Source of the DNA: Tretioscincus oriximinensis
Lineage: Eukaryota; Chordata; Lepidosauria; Squamata; Gymnophthalmidae
Reading direction: 5' to 3'
Length of the DNA: 64,000 nt
Assembly (NCBI GenBank): GCA_022410635.1
Contig: JAJVDF010000584.1
Location: 680,085-744,084, forward strand
The position numbers and the translations under genes were made by a program. Positions 10,430 to 21,690 of the stretch are shown piece by piece; the first letter of the stretch is position 1, and every line of letters begins with the position of its first letter. The notes beneath the pieces were generated by a model. The model had not been told where the DNA came from and ran no database searches. It saw only the letters and a list, made by a program, of their open reading frames with translations.

Positions 10430-11525
10430 ATGTATGAGTCTGAGAGCACAAAAACACGGAAACCAGAACCTACCCAGACTTACAATTTCTCAGTCTGTGA
10501 ATGTGTATTTTTAGCTTATGGAAATGTTAATGCCTTCCAGGCAGTAACATCTAGTGAACTGGGGGAGGGAAGGGGAGCGAGGAGGATGGGGTTTGGGGAG
10601 GTATCAGGGCATCGTTTGGTGCTCTGCTTTTGATCTTGACAAACCGTCCTTTGAGTTGCCTTCTCAGAGCAGAATACAGGCTGCAAATATCAAAAGCAGA
10701 ATGCCAAATGTTACCTCATGGCTGTGATTTTGTTAGCCATAGTCACTTTTGCACTCTCTTAAGAGTCAACCCAAATTATGCCCATCTTTAAAGGCTGAAG
10801 CCATAACAAGAAATAAATATGACATTTGAAGGTACTGAAAATAAAAACAGTGTTTGGTCCCCACAGGTTAAATAAGTGTTTAGCTTCCATGTGACAAAAG
10901 GTGAGAACCCCCCCCCCATCCCTTTCATCTCCTTTGAAATGTTCCATTGCTTCATAAATGTCGGTTGTAGTGAAATATCTACCCACACAAATCCCTGCCT
11001 GTTTTAATATGGCATCATCCTCCCCCCCACCCCTTACTCTCATCTTCTCACCCCCAGGACTGCTGCTCTGTTTCTTCTGCTTAGGCTTCAACAATGACTT
11101 CCTAAAACAATCCTCTGGACAGCAGAACAAATGTTTTGTGGAGGGAAAAAAACATATCCATGACACTGTTTCTGCTGCGTCCCCCCAGGAAGTTTTGATT
11201 TATATGCACAGAATTTCTGTTCCTGCTTGTTTTCCTAAAAGTCATAGATGCCTTCCATAGCAAGTAGCTCCATGTTTTGTACCCTGTGAGAGAGTCAGAT
11301 GTCACAGTTTCTTGGGGCAAGGGGAGAATATTTGGTCTGCAGACATGGAAACCGCATACGCTTGTGGGTTTTCACAAGAGTTTGGACGAGTATTTTTGAA
11401 GGCAATAGATTGGTTTTTCTTCCTGCAAAGATAATAGTTGACGTTTGAAATTATTCCCAGATCAGATTTATAAACTCTTCGCTTACTAGCCTTTTAAAAA
11501 ACTAATTACAGTATTTATGGCTGCA
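10430..11525. other. No recognised feature
   Basis: About 1.1 kb, mixed composition. A 135-codon minus-strand frame at 10759-11166 has no recognisable domain and appears to be chance. Confidence 0.35.
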
Positions 11526-11529
11526 TTAT

Positions 11530-11703
11530 GCAAATATTGCAAGAAATTGCAACTGGCTGCAACTAGTTAAATGGGAACCACTGCAGATTGGTGGGGACGA
11601 TAGGATTTACCAAGCCTTCAGGTGAAAAATAACCTTGTAAGCCGCTTTGAGTCCCTTTGGGTGAGAAAAGCGTGGTATAAAAACCCAGCTCTTCTTCTTC
11701 TGC
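11530..11703 (+). mobile_element. Sauria-type SINE, 3' half
   Basis: Contains GCAACTGGCTGCAACTAG and the diagnostic 3' end TGTAAGCCGCTTTGAGTCCC plus a GGTATAAAAACCCAG block and TTC tail. The tRNA-derived head is missing. Confidence 0.8.
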
Positions 11704-12234
11704 TTTTACATTAAATGTACTTTGTGTAAACGCTTAAGCTGTTCTTGCACTTCGACAGCATTCTTTACAAACAGCACACGTATAGTGATGGAGCAATCGG
11801 ACAGGGCTTTTTCAGTTGCCTCTTTTGGAAATGTACCACTTCTGTAATGGCCCACAAAAACAGGTTTGCAAAGAATAATCCTACTTCGAATGAATGTGAA
11901 AAAGTGATTATTATTTTTTAAACAGATTCTGCAGGTATTATAAAGGGTACTTGATTAATATTTTTCTTTTCTGCACCCATCAAAACTGCAAGTCCTTGTT
12001 CTAAGCTAACAACACCTTCATAACAGCAAACATTCTTAACTTATAGACCTCATCTGGCCCATGTTTCTGTGGTCCTGATTGGTTCTTGCCAGCAGTGTTC
12101 ATTCCCATGTAATTTTGGCTAAATTCCCCTCCCCTGTGCTTATGAATGCATCTAGACTTGTCTTTTGTGACAATATTTTAAAATATAATGCTACAAAAGA
12201 TTTACCCTTTCTCTGCACATTCTGGACAGAGCAC

Positions 12235-12290
12235 TGTTTTCCAATCAGGTTCTTCCAGATGTTGATGGACTATAGTCCCATCATCCTCTC
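12235..12290. mobile_element. Fragment of hAT MITE related to 47478-47633
   Basis: The block around CCAGATGTTGATGGACTATA and GTCCCATCATCC matches the internal arm of the complete MITE at 47478-47633, with divergence. Ends are not visible. Confidence 0.4.
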
Positions 12291-12329
12291 TAGCTGCATC
12301 CATACAACATTTGTTTATTTTGGGATTTG

Positions 12330-12850
12330 CCAATCATCCGGTTTATCTGGTGCACTGGATGTAATTAACCTTGTTCATACCTCTATAGAATCTTGACAAG
12401 CTCTTGNCAGGTGAGATTTTCTCTCCCATCAGCCACTTTGTTTGATGGTTGTCAAGAGGAAGTACAGTAGTCATTTCTACAAAAGCTGTTAGAAGGTTTG
12501 CTGTCAGTATCAGATGACTTCACCTCTCATTCCACTCTGTTGACTATTTATGAGAGAATGTCAGTCAGGGATCAAATATCATAGGTTAGTTTCTCTTCCC
12601 AGCTTAGCAACAAATAAAATGTAATACCTACAGAAATACTCTTGCAGTTTCTTGCCAAACCTATCCATACCCCACAGCCTTATGACAATCACCCTACATA
12701 GCAGTTTGACAGCTGTTTTTCTTGGTGCATCAATAATCCAGTAAATTGGTTCTAAAATCCAAAATCTGTCAGCAGGAAAAGCAACACTGATTTGAATTTA
12801 AAGCAGATTATTGGCCCTGTCTGGATGTAGCCGGAATCAATCCTGTACCT
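12330..12850. repeat. Unclassified interspersed repeat, copy 2
   Basis: Parallels 3150-3620: shared ACCTTGTTCATAC, CACTTTGTTTGATGGTTGTC, CTTCACCTCTCATTC and the closing CCCTGTCTGGATGTAGCC. Divergence is high, so the family is old. Confidence 0.45.
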
Positions 12851-13002
12851 CGACCATGATATGAATTGTCTCTGGAAGAACTCTTAAAAATTCCTGAGAA
12901 CTGCAATCCCGTTCTAAGATTGCATTAAAGGCACAAAGAGACAGGGACCGGCCTTCCATGGAGAATACAAGGCCCAGCAGTTAAGGGTTAACAGTTCCTT
13001 TG

Positions 13003-13194
13003 AGGCCCTGTCCCCACTGAGCCTTATTATGGGATGTATCTCTGGATAGAGCTTGGCCATCCACATGCCAGTATAGTCTATGGCAGGCCCCATTCGGGGT
13101 CTGCCATAGTCTACACTAGCATGTAGATGGCAGGCTCGTATCCCAAGATATAGACCATAATAAGGCCCAGTGGGGACAGGACCTGAACGTCTAT
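13003..13194. mobile_element. MITE with long terminal inverted repeats
   Basis: AGGCCCTGTCCCCACTGAGC at the left end is complemented by a right end reading CCCAGTGGGGACAGGACCT. An internal pair, TAGTCTATGGCAGGCCCC with its complement, meets near 13090, so the whole element folds on itself. Related fragments are at 21866-22000 and 32536-32815. Confidence 0.75.
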
Positions 13195-13199
13195 ACTTT

Positions 13200-14884
13200 T
13201 CACAGATCTAGTTTTACTGATGGAACACACCTGGAACATAAAGGGATTCTGCAGTATTTATTTTCTGACTGTAGGTGGTGGGTTAGAACATAGTGTATTG
13301 GCATGTCCAGGCACATGTGTTTTCATTTTCTCTCCCATCGCCAACNCCCATCTTGTTCTTTGAATGATTTTTCTTACGGAGACCCTGGGGAGAGAGCTGG
13401 GAGCTATGTGCACCCTAGCAAAAATTTAAAAGGCATCCACAAAGGCAAAGCAGCCATTGATTTTTTTTTCAGGGACAGGTATCAGTAAAATGGGACAGAT
13501 GGTGCAATTGAGACTGACTTGGGTTTCTTGCCTAGTTACTGGGTGGATAAGCTGTAGAAGTCTTGTCTGGAGGGAGATGGGTGACAGTTGCATAAATATT
13601 TGGAATGGAATTGGTGGTTGTATTGCAATATGGTAAAAGGGAAGTATTAGAACCATGAGTGTGCNGTGTATTGCTTGCCTTTGTGCAATTGGATTGAAAG
13701 GATTTTTTTTGTAATAGAGTAATAGTTTCAATCTTCCCTCTTTCCCCTTAAGCAAATGGAATTTCAGATGTTTTTCTGATTATATTCGAACTGCCTAGCC
13801 AACAGGCGCAAATGATCAATTTCAATTTCTCCTTTATTCTGGGGGTGGGCAGGAGTCTNGTGGTGCTGAATTTCACTTGCTAATTCCAGAGTCGTGATTA
13901 TGCTGTGAGAGGCAGGATCACCCATTATGTCCCATGTGTGTACACGGTGGGGGGAAGGGTGAGCAATTTAGCCGTGCAGTGTGAAAGCCGTGGTGAAATT
14001 TCTGAAATGGGAGGGGGAATTCTGGCTACAATAATTGTATTTTGGATGTCACAGATGGGGCCAGCTGCAGATAGCCTCTATAAAGAAGATGGATCGCCTT
14101 TTGTAGAGAGAGGCAATCACAGATCAGTGGCTTCCCAGAAATAAGATGGGGGGGGGGGGGTGCTCCCCTGCTTCCATTATAACCTATATTCATCAGGATC
14201 TTATAGTAAGAGGAGCCCATATGAATCGGAGATGATTTATCTAATAAAACCTAGCGACTTTAGGCTCCTCTTGAAGTCCTTTCCTGAAACTGGGTATAAA
14301 TTGTATATCTCTATTTTTTTTAAGATTCTGGAGGGCTGGATTAGTCTGTCCTAGTAGAAGCACTTTGCACACGCACAACTACCATGTGATATTTTATACT
14401 GAAATGACTGAAACAGCTTTATTAAAAGCTGAGCCTGAAATTGGGAACCTGTATGGGTTTTGACGATAAACATTAAATCTCCTTTCGCCTTGGGATGGAA
14501 AGACAGGGTTGAAAAGAAGTCTACTCAGGCGTTTTTGTGGAAGGTAGGGCAGGGCTTTGAGGGCTGCCCATTGTAAAATCTAATTGAATGGGAAGATGAC
14601 CAAGGTTAGAAGTGACTTAGGATTGTTAATGTTCTATTAGGCCACGTCTGCACTTTTTTGAAATCTTTCCTCATACTGAAGCTTCTCAGCCTCTTGATCA
14701 TCCCAGTTGTCCTCAACTGAACCTTCTCAGACTCTGTTGTAGCTTCTCTCACCGGCTCCTGGCTCCCTGACAAATCATCATTGGAATCATTCTACCTGTC
14801 TCTCCAACCTGGAGCTGATTCCTAGGCATACATTGTAGTATTGCTATATGGGTTCCCCATAGATTTGTTGAACTGTTTGTTATG
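13200..14884. other. No recognised feature
   Basis: About 1.7 kb with isolated Ns and a G13 run at about 14148-14160. No gene or nameable repeat seen. Confidence 0.35.
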
Positions 14885-14887
14885 CAG

Positions 14888-15195
14888 GCACTGATAGCAC
14901 AGTCGCTAAGGAATCCGTCTCTCACCTGGGAGATGGGGTTTCGAAGCCCTGTGTCGGATGTGGGGAAGGGTGAGCACCTTCCACTGGCCTGTAGCTCTAG
15001 CCAACCCAGCTATTCGAAAGCAGGAACTGCAAGAAATTGTAAGTGACTGAAGTAGATACATGGGAACCACCAGAGCCTGGTGGGGAAGATAGAATGTGAG
15101 CCTTAGGGCAAAAATACCCTTGTAAGCCGCTTTGAGTCCCTTTGAAAGGTGAGAAAAGCAGGGTATAAGAACCCAGTTCTTCTTCTTCTTGTAAA
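14888..15195 (+). mobile_element. Full-length Sauria-type SINE
   Basis: The head has a tRNA-like box A region (CAGTCGCTAAGGAATCC) and box B (GGTTTCGAAGCCC). A conserved body includes CCAACCCAGCTATTCGAAAG, and the 3' end has TGTAAGCCGCTTTGAGTCCC and GTATAAGAACCCAG, ending in a TTC microsatellite. Transcribed by Pol III from the internal promoter and mobilised by a LINE, on family knowledge. Confidence 0.88.
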
Positions 15196-15249
15196 AAGTC
15201 TGGTGATTTATTGATGCTTAATTTGTCAAAAAAATGGCTACCAATAGGA

Positions 15250-15495
15250 CCTTCTCAGATTCCTTCATGGATCAAACATACGTCTCTAGTTCTCTGCTAT
15301 GAACGTAAAGAATTCCTTCAGCTTCTCTGCAATTTCCTCTTCTCTCCTTAGTACACTTTTGTACACTTTTTCATTGTCTGACTTTCCGCTTCTAATGTAT
15401 TTAAAAAATGATCTATCAGTTTTTACAATTTGAGAAACATGTTCCTCAGATTTTTCTTTTGCTTCTGTTGCTATCTTTTTGCATTGTTTTGCCAA
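15250..15495 (-). mobile_element. CR1/L2-type LINE ORF2 fragment
   Basis: A minus-strand frame encodes about 69 residues including SFFKYIRSGK and EEIAEKLKEFF, typical of the linker between the endonuclease and reverse-transcriptase domains of CR1-group ORF2 proteins. The frame stops soon after and no RT motifs are seen, so this is a truncated remnant. The solo LTR at 15506 inserted at its edge. Confidence 0.55.
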
Positions 15496-15505
15496 AGAAG
15501 AAAGC

Positions 15506-15836
15506 TGTCAGGGTATCCAGATGTAAGTATAGTATATATGTGCATATATGTATGATTTGTGTTCAGTTATGTGTTCCGAGAAACTGTTGGTCAAACCCCT
15601 GGGCTTGCCTGGGCTTTGGAGGGAAACAGGGCCTTGCAATAAAATGTAATTAGTTGCATGTATTTTGGAGGGAAATGCCNGCTTCAGTGATTGGTCAATG
15701 AAATGTATAAATAAGGGCCTGACAGCAGGTCTCAGTCATTGCAGACCAGAGCCAGAAATATGCCAGAGCTGAAATAAATCACTTTCTGAGCTGAAACACT
15801 TCCCTGTCAGTGTGGCCAGTCTCTCTGGGTATCACA
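15506..15836 (+). mobile_element. Solo LTR of an LTR retrotransposon or endogenous retrovirus
   Basis: Begins TGTCAGGGTATCC and ends GGGTATCACA (TG...CA ends). It is flanked by a perfect 5-bp duplication AAAGC at 15501-15505 and 15837-15841. Promoter-like order: a CCAAT-type ATTGGTCAAT near 15690, TATAAATA at 15706-15713 and a polyadenylation signal AATAAA at 15773-15778. No internal coding region remains, so it arose by LTR-LTR recombination. The orientation follows the TATA-polyA order. Confidence 0.75.
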
Positions 15837-15919
15837 AAAGCGTATTAAACTACTAATTTTCCCTGTGTGTTTTGTATGACTTTGGGTTCTACTCTGTCTG
15901 ATTCATAAGCTAGCAGAGC

Positions 15920-16127
15920 TAGGCTGACCAGATGACCCCTTTTTNGGGGTGTGTGTGTGAAAACCCGGTTTTGGGGGCTTCCCGGTTTTTGCTGAGGGAA
16001 AAAAAATTAAAAAATCTTTTTGAAAAAAAAATCTTTTTTTAAAAGTTTTTTTCCTCAGCAAAAACCGGGGGGCACCCCAAAACCAGGTCTTCAACCCCCC
16101 CCCCCAAAGGGGTCATCTGGTCAGCCT
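15920..16127. mobile_element. Foldback element (AGGCTGACCAGATG family)
   Basis: Terminal arms TAGGCTGACCAGATGACCCC and its complement GGGGTCATCTGGTCAGCCT are flanked by a perfect 8-bp duplication AGCAGAGC (15912-15919, 16128-16135). The interior continues the stem (AAACCCGGTTTTGG mirrored) to an A/T-rich loop. Related copies lie at 19412, 20456 and 49571. Confidence 0.8.
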
Positions 16128-16164
16128 AGCAGAGCCTGACATTGAGTGACATCGAAGTGCTGCC

Positions 16165-16290
16165 CTGACATATACTTTTAATGCATCTTCAGGCCTAAAG
16201 AACTAGACTAAACCAGGTTTAGTTCCACTTGTTCTGTAAAACCCTCTGTTTTACCTAATATTTCCTGGAATTGCCATATTTATCTGGCAA
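16165..16290. mobile_element. Hairpin MITE (TTCAGGACTGAAGAT family), decayed
   Basis: Contains ATACTTTTAATGCATCTTCA and AAAGAACTAGACTAAACC, the left arm of the family. The right arm is degenerate. Confidence 0.4.
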
Positions 16291-16970
16291 TCCCAATATA
16301 ATCCAAGATTAACGGATTCAAAATCAAGTGTATTGCAATCATGAAACATCTAGGAACAGTACTAGGTTTTCTGTGACATCAGTTCTTTACTTCCACCTGC
16401 TGGGATTTTCACATTATCAATGTTCTTCCCAATGCTAGCAAGTATGGGAGAAAAACCAAGGGAAGTGGATGGGTTCTTGCTAATATCCAGGTATTATGAA
16501 AGAAAATAAAAATGTGATGAAATGGCAGTAAAGTAAGAGTCCAGAACTGTCCAGGATTATCTCTTGCTGTCTTGCAGAGGTATAAAGGTGAAATTGTGGG
16601 ATCTAGAAAATATTCTACAATGTCCTCTTGCTATTTGAAGACATCTTTGGAAGGTCAGATAACAAACACCAGAGGAAGCAATTTTGTCCACTGAAACATN
16701 TCCACACACTGTTACTCCCATAACAACTGCTAAGGGTCATCTCACAATTCCATTTCATCTTCTTCCCTGTCCTTTCAACCTTCAAATGGACATCTGAACC
16801 TTCTGTTTGAAGTGATGCAGTTCATTTTGCCATCCAACTGCAATCATTCCAGTATTATCAAAATGTATTTGTTTAATTAATGGACTTCAGTGCTGCAGAT
16901 TTAATAAAACCTTTATGACTTTATAGATGAAAACACAGACTTAGAACAATTATGTGGACAAAAGTAACTA

Positions 16971-17274
16971 CAGTGGTACCTCGGTTCTCGAACATAATCC
17001 GTTCCGGGAGGACGGTCGAGAACCAAATTGTTTGAGAACCGAAGCAATGACNCTNTCCACAAAGCGTGACTCACACTGATGACGCAAGCAAGGCGCGCGA
17101 CTCACACTGATGACGCAAAAAAGGCGCGCTGGGCCAAATGAACGCCATTCGGCTCGTCTCGGAAGTTCGAGTTCCAAGTATTCGGTCGGAGTCCAAGACA
17201 AAATTTTCTCGGATCTCCTGGTCGAATACCGATTTGGTCGGAACTCAAGGCATTCGAGAACCGAGGTACCACTG
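16971..17274. mobile_element. Tc1/mariner-type MITE
   Basis: Terminal inverted repeats CAGTGGTACCTCGGTTCTCG and its exact complement at the right end are flanked by TA on both sides (16969-16970, 17275-17276). It is about 304 bp with no transposase ORF. The TIR resembles pogo/Tigger and mariner ends in general form. Non-autonomous. Confidence 0.85.
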
Positions 17275-17279
17275 TACTA

Positions 17280-18415
17280 GTAAATTTTATCATGGTCACC
17301 CCATCATTTCAACCTCAGAACATACCATTTTGGTCCCCTTTTCTCTTTATGAGATTGGTGGCATCTTGCACTAATCGAAGGATCAGAGTTTTACACAGGA
17401 TCTAATTTGACACAATACTGCATCTGGTAGATTGGATTAATCACACAATGGATCCTTGTGAAACCTTATTTTTTTCAGTTTTTCATTATATTCATTTGTG
17501 GTCAAGCAATAAAACATTAATGCTTATTGGGTAAATATCTGATTTTTTTTCCTGATTCTACACTAGGGCTCATTGGGAATCTAAAAATTAATTAGCAGTC
17601 ATCCTTGAAGAGGGTGGCCCTTGCAGGTCAGGAGGTCTTCCGTGAATCATGCCGCCGAAGATTTTATTTCAGCTAGCCAAGGGTGAACTGCCCCTAGTCC
17701 GTGGCTAATGAATTTGTGGTCTCAGGTTCCCAGGGTGTAATGCCTTGTGTTAATTAACCTTCCAAACAAAAGTATGATATTATGCCAAATCTAATAATGG
17801 ANTATTTACATGAGAGCTAGGCAAATATTTTCCACAGGAATAAGGTGACAGGCAAGTCTGCAAACTGCTATAGTGAAAATAGGCAAAGGTATGTTTTACA
17901 GAAAGGTACGTTCTGCATGGTGATGCTGTTAAGATAATCTTAGACTACAGCCTCAATTCTCTTTCACTAATGCACTACTTCACTTACTGGACAATGCATG
18001 AAGCCAGTATGAGGGGCGCAGGCGATCACGTTTCCTGAAGAGACACTGAACATTTGCTTCAAAGCCACATTTGAGGTCACTTTCCCTTTGAAGCCACTGT
18101 GTGCTATTTTTATTAACCCAAGACATACTCTATTGAAGTACTTTATCTAACCTTGGCACTGCACCATACTCTGCACGAATTATAGAACCAGAAAGATACG
18201 GGTTTGTTTGATCACTGAGGCTACACCCAGATATTGCTTACTTTATTTGAATATTCCAGAATAAAAAATGGATATTCTGGAATAAAATAGAGCAGGCAGT
18301 GTAGTCCAATATCACCACCAACAATAATAATATGAAGCCTATAATAAAGGATATCATAGAATATGGAATATACAGAATGATAATACTGAATATTATAGAA
18401 TATTAAAATATAGTT
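17280..18415. other. Mostly unassigned; possible unique block 17570-17770
   Basis: No ORF of note. 17570-17770 is free of recognisable repeats and of average GC, with TTAATTAACC near its end. It may be ordinary single-copy DNA. Confidence 0.3.
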
Positions 18416-18420
18416 TAATA

Positions 18421-19243
18421 AGTACTGTATATACTCGAGTATAAGGCGACCCGGACATAAGGCGAGGTACCTAATTTTACAACAAAAAGAAACTGGGAAA
18501 AATTATTGACCTGAGTATAAGGCAAGGGTGGGAAATGTAGCAGCTACTGGTAAATTTATGTAAAAATAAAAATTGAGGCATCAGTAAGTTAATTTTTTTA
18601 TATAATAAGTGATTGAAGTATATAAACTGTAGAAACAAAGTGCATATAAACTTTACAAACCAAGATATTTTCAACAATAGTCCCAAATAAACAAAGTCAA
18701 CAAGGTTAACGTCTCATGTTTTTGGAATTCTTCCAGTCGGGCAAACAAAAAGGTAAAAAGCCCCAAAAGCAGCAGAAGAGAGTAAACCAAAGCATCTTCG
18801 GAATATGTTTAGAAACCTTTAGTAGGGGAGTTTCGGGGTCTAAGTTCCTATGCTCCTCCCCAAAGCTGAGCTCAATCATCAACCAAGCTAAAACACAAGA
18901 GTTAAAATCCTTCAAAACTGGATTCATCGTCATCATCTGCTTCAGCTGGTGTGAGGTAATCAGAGGAGACCTTGTCATCATCACTGTCTTCACAGCCATC
19001 CATTCTGGAATCTCTTTCCATGCATCGCGAACACACTTTGCTACCCATTCTATGTCAGGCTACATCAGAGTTCCACCTTTTGTCAGTCGGGCTTCACCAG
19101 ATGACATCCGTTCATGCCACATCTTTCGCATCCGGTCTTTGAAAGGTTTATTTAAGCACACATCTAGGGGCTGCCTACAAACAAAATGGCTTTCGATCCA
19201 AACTGCAGCTTAGTCTCCCTTAGCCCAAAGGACTTGATATCTG
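18421..19243 (-). pseudogene. Decayed pogo-type (Tc1/mariner) transposon with transposase remnant
   Basis: The left edge has the characteristic terminus with ATACTCGAGTATAAGGCGAC. Reading the minus strand from about 19170 gives PLDVCLNKPFKDRMRKMWHE, then EWVAKCVRDAWKEIPE, then after a +1 shift an acidic tail DSDDDKVSSDYLTPAEADDD. This is the C-terminal part of a pogo/Tigger-family DDE transposase, whose hallmark here is the QPLDV-NKPFKD block. At least one stop and one frameshift make it non-functional. The N-terminal DNA-binding half is missing; a CR1 end adjoins at 19250. Confidence 0.75.
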
Positions 19244-19249
19244 TAAAAA

Positions 19250-19360
19250 GAATAGAATCATAGAATCATAGAATCATAGAGTTGGAAGGGACCTCCGGGG
19301 TCATCGGGTCCAACCCCCTGCTCGATGCAGGATTCATTAAACCATCCCAGACAGATGACT
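19250..19360 (-). mobile_element. CR1 LINE 3' end (ATAGAATC tail subfamily)
   Basis: AGAATCATAG repeats followed by GTTGGAAGGGACCTCCGGGG and the CCCCCTGCTCGATGCAGG block. Nearly identical to 5033-5125, so the same young subfamily. Confidence 0.85.
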
Positions 19361-19384
19361 TTAAGGACAGAATACTTTAAGGAC

Positions 19385-20085
19385 AGGGTAGCTTTAAAAC
19401 AGGCTGGTAGCTAGACTGACCAGATTTATTGAGGCCCGAACAGGGGTAATTAATATTTGTGCTAATTTGCATATTCATAAATATGCAAATTCCCCACCAA
19501 CATGCATTCCCTTCTGAAATTCCCGCCTGAGAAATCTGTGAAGCATGTGAGAATTTTTTAAGTGTGTGAGAATTTTTGGAGTACATCAGATTTAAATTTT
19601 TTTTTTTATAGAGGGGAGGGTGCCTTCAGGAGCTGCTCCGGTTGCTAGAGACCCCTAGTGGTGGTGCACTGTATCTTTTTTTAAAAAAAAATCAATTTTT
19701 AAGTGTGTGAGAATTGTTTGAAGTGCATGAGAATTTTTATTTTTTACTGAGTGGAAGGTGCCTTCAGGAGATGGCCTCAGTTGTCAGAACCCCCTAGTGG
19801 TGGTGCAGTGATTTTTTTTTAAAAAAAATCAAAAACATTTAAAAAAAAAAAAATTTCCTCAGCAAAAAACGGGGAAATGGTGCCCCCCCGGAGGGCGGGG
19901 TAGACACTCCAAAACCGGATTTCCCCTCCCCAAAATGGAGGGGAGCATCTGGTCAGCCTACGTAGCTACTAGGATGGTTCTCTTGATCCTGCCTCCGGGA
20001 TGGAGGAACATACAGGATTCCTGAGGTACTACCTTTTGTGTTCATTAAGGGTCACTGTGTGAGACAGAATGCTGGTGCAGATTTG
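19385..20085 (+). mobile_element. CR1 LINE 3' end split by a foldback element
   Basis: GGTAGCTTTAAAACAGGCTGG at 19387-19408 and GTAGCTACTAGGATGG with GCCTCCGGGATGGAGGAACA from 19962 are consecutive in CR1 copies. They are separated here by the element at 19412-19960. The tail reads GTGAGACAGAATGCTGG, as in other CR1 3' UTRs. Confidence 0.65.
19412..19960. mobile_element. Long foldback element (AGGCTGACCAGATG family)
   Basis: TAGACTGACCAGAT on the left is paired with ATCTGGTCAGCCTA on the right. A GTAGCT direct duplication lies at or near both edges. The interior contains tandem GTGTGAGAATTTTT units and TTCCTCAGCAAAAAACGGGG, shared with the other copies. No ORF with transposase features. Confidence 0.7.
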
Positions 20086-20455
20086 CTAAGAATGCATACT
20101 TGAACCCAGGGCTAGCTGTGGTGCACACTGGGAGCTGTAGTCCACAGGGCAGCAAGCAAATAGCATTAGGAGTGGGAGAAAAATAATTTTAATCCACATT
20201 CTTTAATCACAGCAAAAATAAAAGACACTTGCTCAGCAAAAAGCATTTTTAAATGCTTTTTGCAAATGCCTATCTGCAAATGCCTGGCTTGGCTGTACCT
20301 CCTGCCTGAAGCTGTAAGAGCTTGCTGTGCACACACACACGTCCGTGTGGCCAGGGGCTGCGTTTTGTATTTACAAACAGGAGAAACAGAACAAAATAAG
20401 AGGTCTGCCTGTTTGCAAAGGCCAAAATCACAACACCGGGCATAATCAAAGGCTC
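20086..20455. other. Possible MITE fragment; otherwise nothing recognised
   Basis: 20115-20150 has a CTGGGAGCTGTAGTCCACAG block reminiscent of the hAT MITE family at 47478-47633. Nothing else recognised. Confidence 0.3.
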
Positions 20456-20880
20456 ACCTGATTCTCTGAGGCCCAAACTGGGGTAATAAATATTCATGCT
20501 AGTTTGCATAGCCGTGAATATACAAATCAGCAACCAACATTCATATCCCTCAGAAATTCCCACCCGAGAAATCTGCAAAATACGTGAGAATTTTTTAAAG
20601 TGCATGAGAATCTTTGAACTGTGTGAGAATTTTTTGAAGTGCAAGATAAATTTGCATTTTTTATTTTTTACTGAGGGGAGGGTGCCTTCAGGAGCTGGCC
20701 CCGGTTGCCAGAGCCCCCTAGTGGTGGTGCAGTGAATTTTTATTATAATAAAAATCATTTTTTAAAACGTTTATTATTTTTTTCCTCAGCAAAAAACAGG
20801 GAACCCCCCCCCTCTCAGGATGGCAGGGTAGACACCCCAAACCTGGGTTCCCCCCCCCAAGGGGTCATCTGGTCAGCCTA
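20456..20880. mobile_element. Foldback element, left end truncated
   Basis: Runs in parallel with 19412-19960: CTGAGGCCCAAACTGGGGTA, GAGAAATCTGCAAAATACG, repeated GTGAGAATTTTTT and the right terminus GGGGTCATCTGGTCAGCCTA. The left AGGCTGACC terminus is degenerate. Confidence 0.7.
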
Positions 20881-20961
20881 TACCATAAGAACCTCAGGGC
20901 AGTAAGGACTATGAGTACTACATTATGGAAGAATTTGAGAAATCTAGGCTCTAGTTGTGTA

Positions 20962-21690
20962 TTCTTAAGAACATAAGAGGAGCCCTCCTGAATGGGGCCA
21001 GAGACCATCTAGTTCAGCACTCTGTCTCACACAGCGGCCCACAGATCCCACCTGTGCAGTCTGAAGTAGAAGAAGGCAAATACCTCACCTGTTTTCGACT
21101 CTTTGCAAATGTTATTTCTGGAATACTGTCAGTTGTTCCATCTCCGAGGCAGTATCAAGATCTTCATTCTAGATACTCCATTCTAAATTCATTCTAGATA
21201 CTTCATTAATACCCTTGGCTGCCATGAATCCATGTCTTAAAGCTATCCAGGCTGCTGGCTACAACCACCTCTTCTGGAAGTAAATTCTATAGACCAATGA
21301 ATTTGTGTGTAGAAAACACTTTCCCTTGTCTGTCCTATTCTTCTACCCATCAGGTTCGAAGAGTGTCCCTGGTGCTAGTATTCACCCTATCATCCCATGC
21401 ATGATTTATATACTTTAATAAGATCACCTAATTAGGGGGCTGAAGAGGACCAGACTTTCCAACCTGTTCTCATAAGGAAGATGTTTCACCTTGATTCTTG
21501 TTACATTTTTTGCACCTTCAGTTCCACAATGTCTTTTCTAACGTAAGGTGACCAAAATTGTTCCACAGACATTATCTCAGCATAGACTTATAAAGAGGCA
21601 AAATGATACTTGCTGACCTATTTTCCAATCCTTTTTCACTGCTGCTGCACACTGGCTTGACACCTGTATTGAACNGTACAATTTCTTCCA
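20962..21690 (-). mobile_element. CR1 LINE 3' portion, decayed
   Basis: Reverse complement of the CR1 3' tail (TTCTTAAGAACATAAGAGG), UTR, and the last about 150 codons of ORF2 with many indels, reaching a TGCACACTGGCTTGACA block equivalent to 48918-48935. Older than the two CR1 copies at 48-50 kb. Confidence 0.8.

Noticed and set aside
14888..14965. tRNA gene with boxes A and B
   Set aside because: It is the head of a SINE; the acceptor and anticodon stems do not form, and the same head recurs in other SINE copies.
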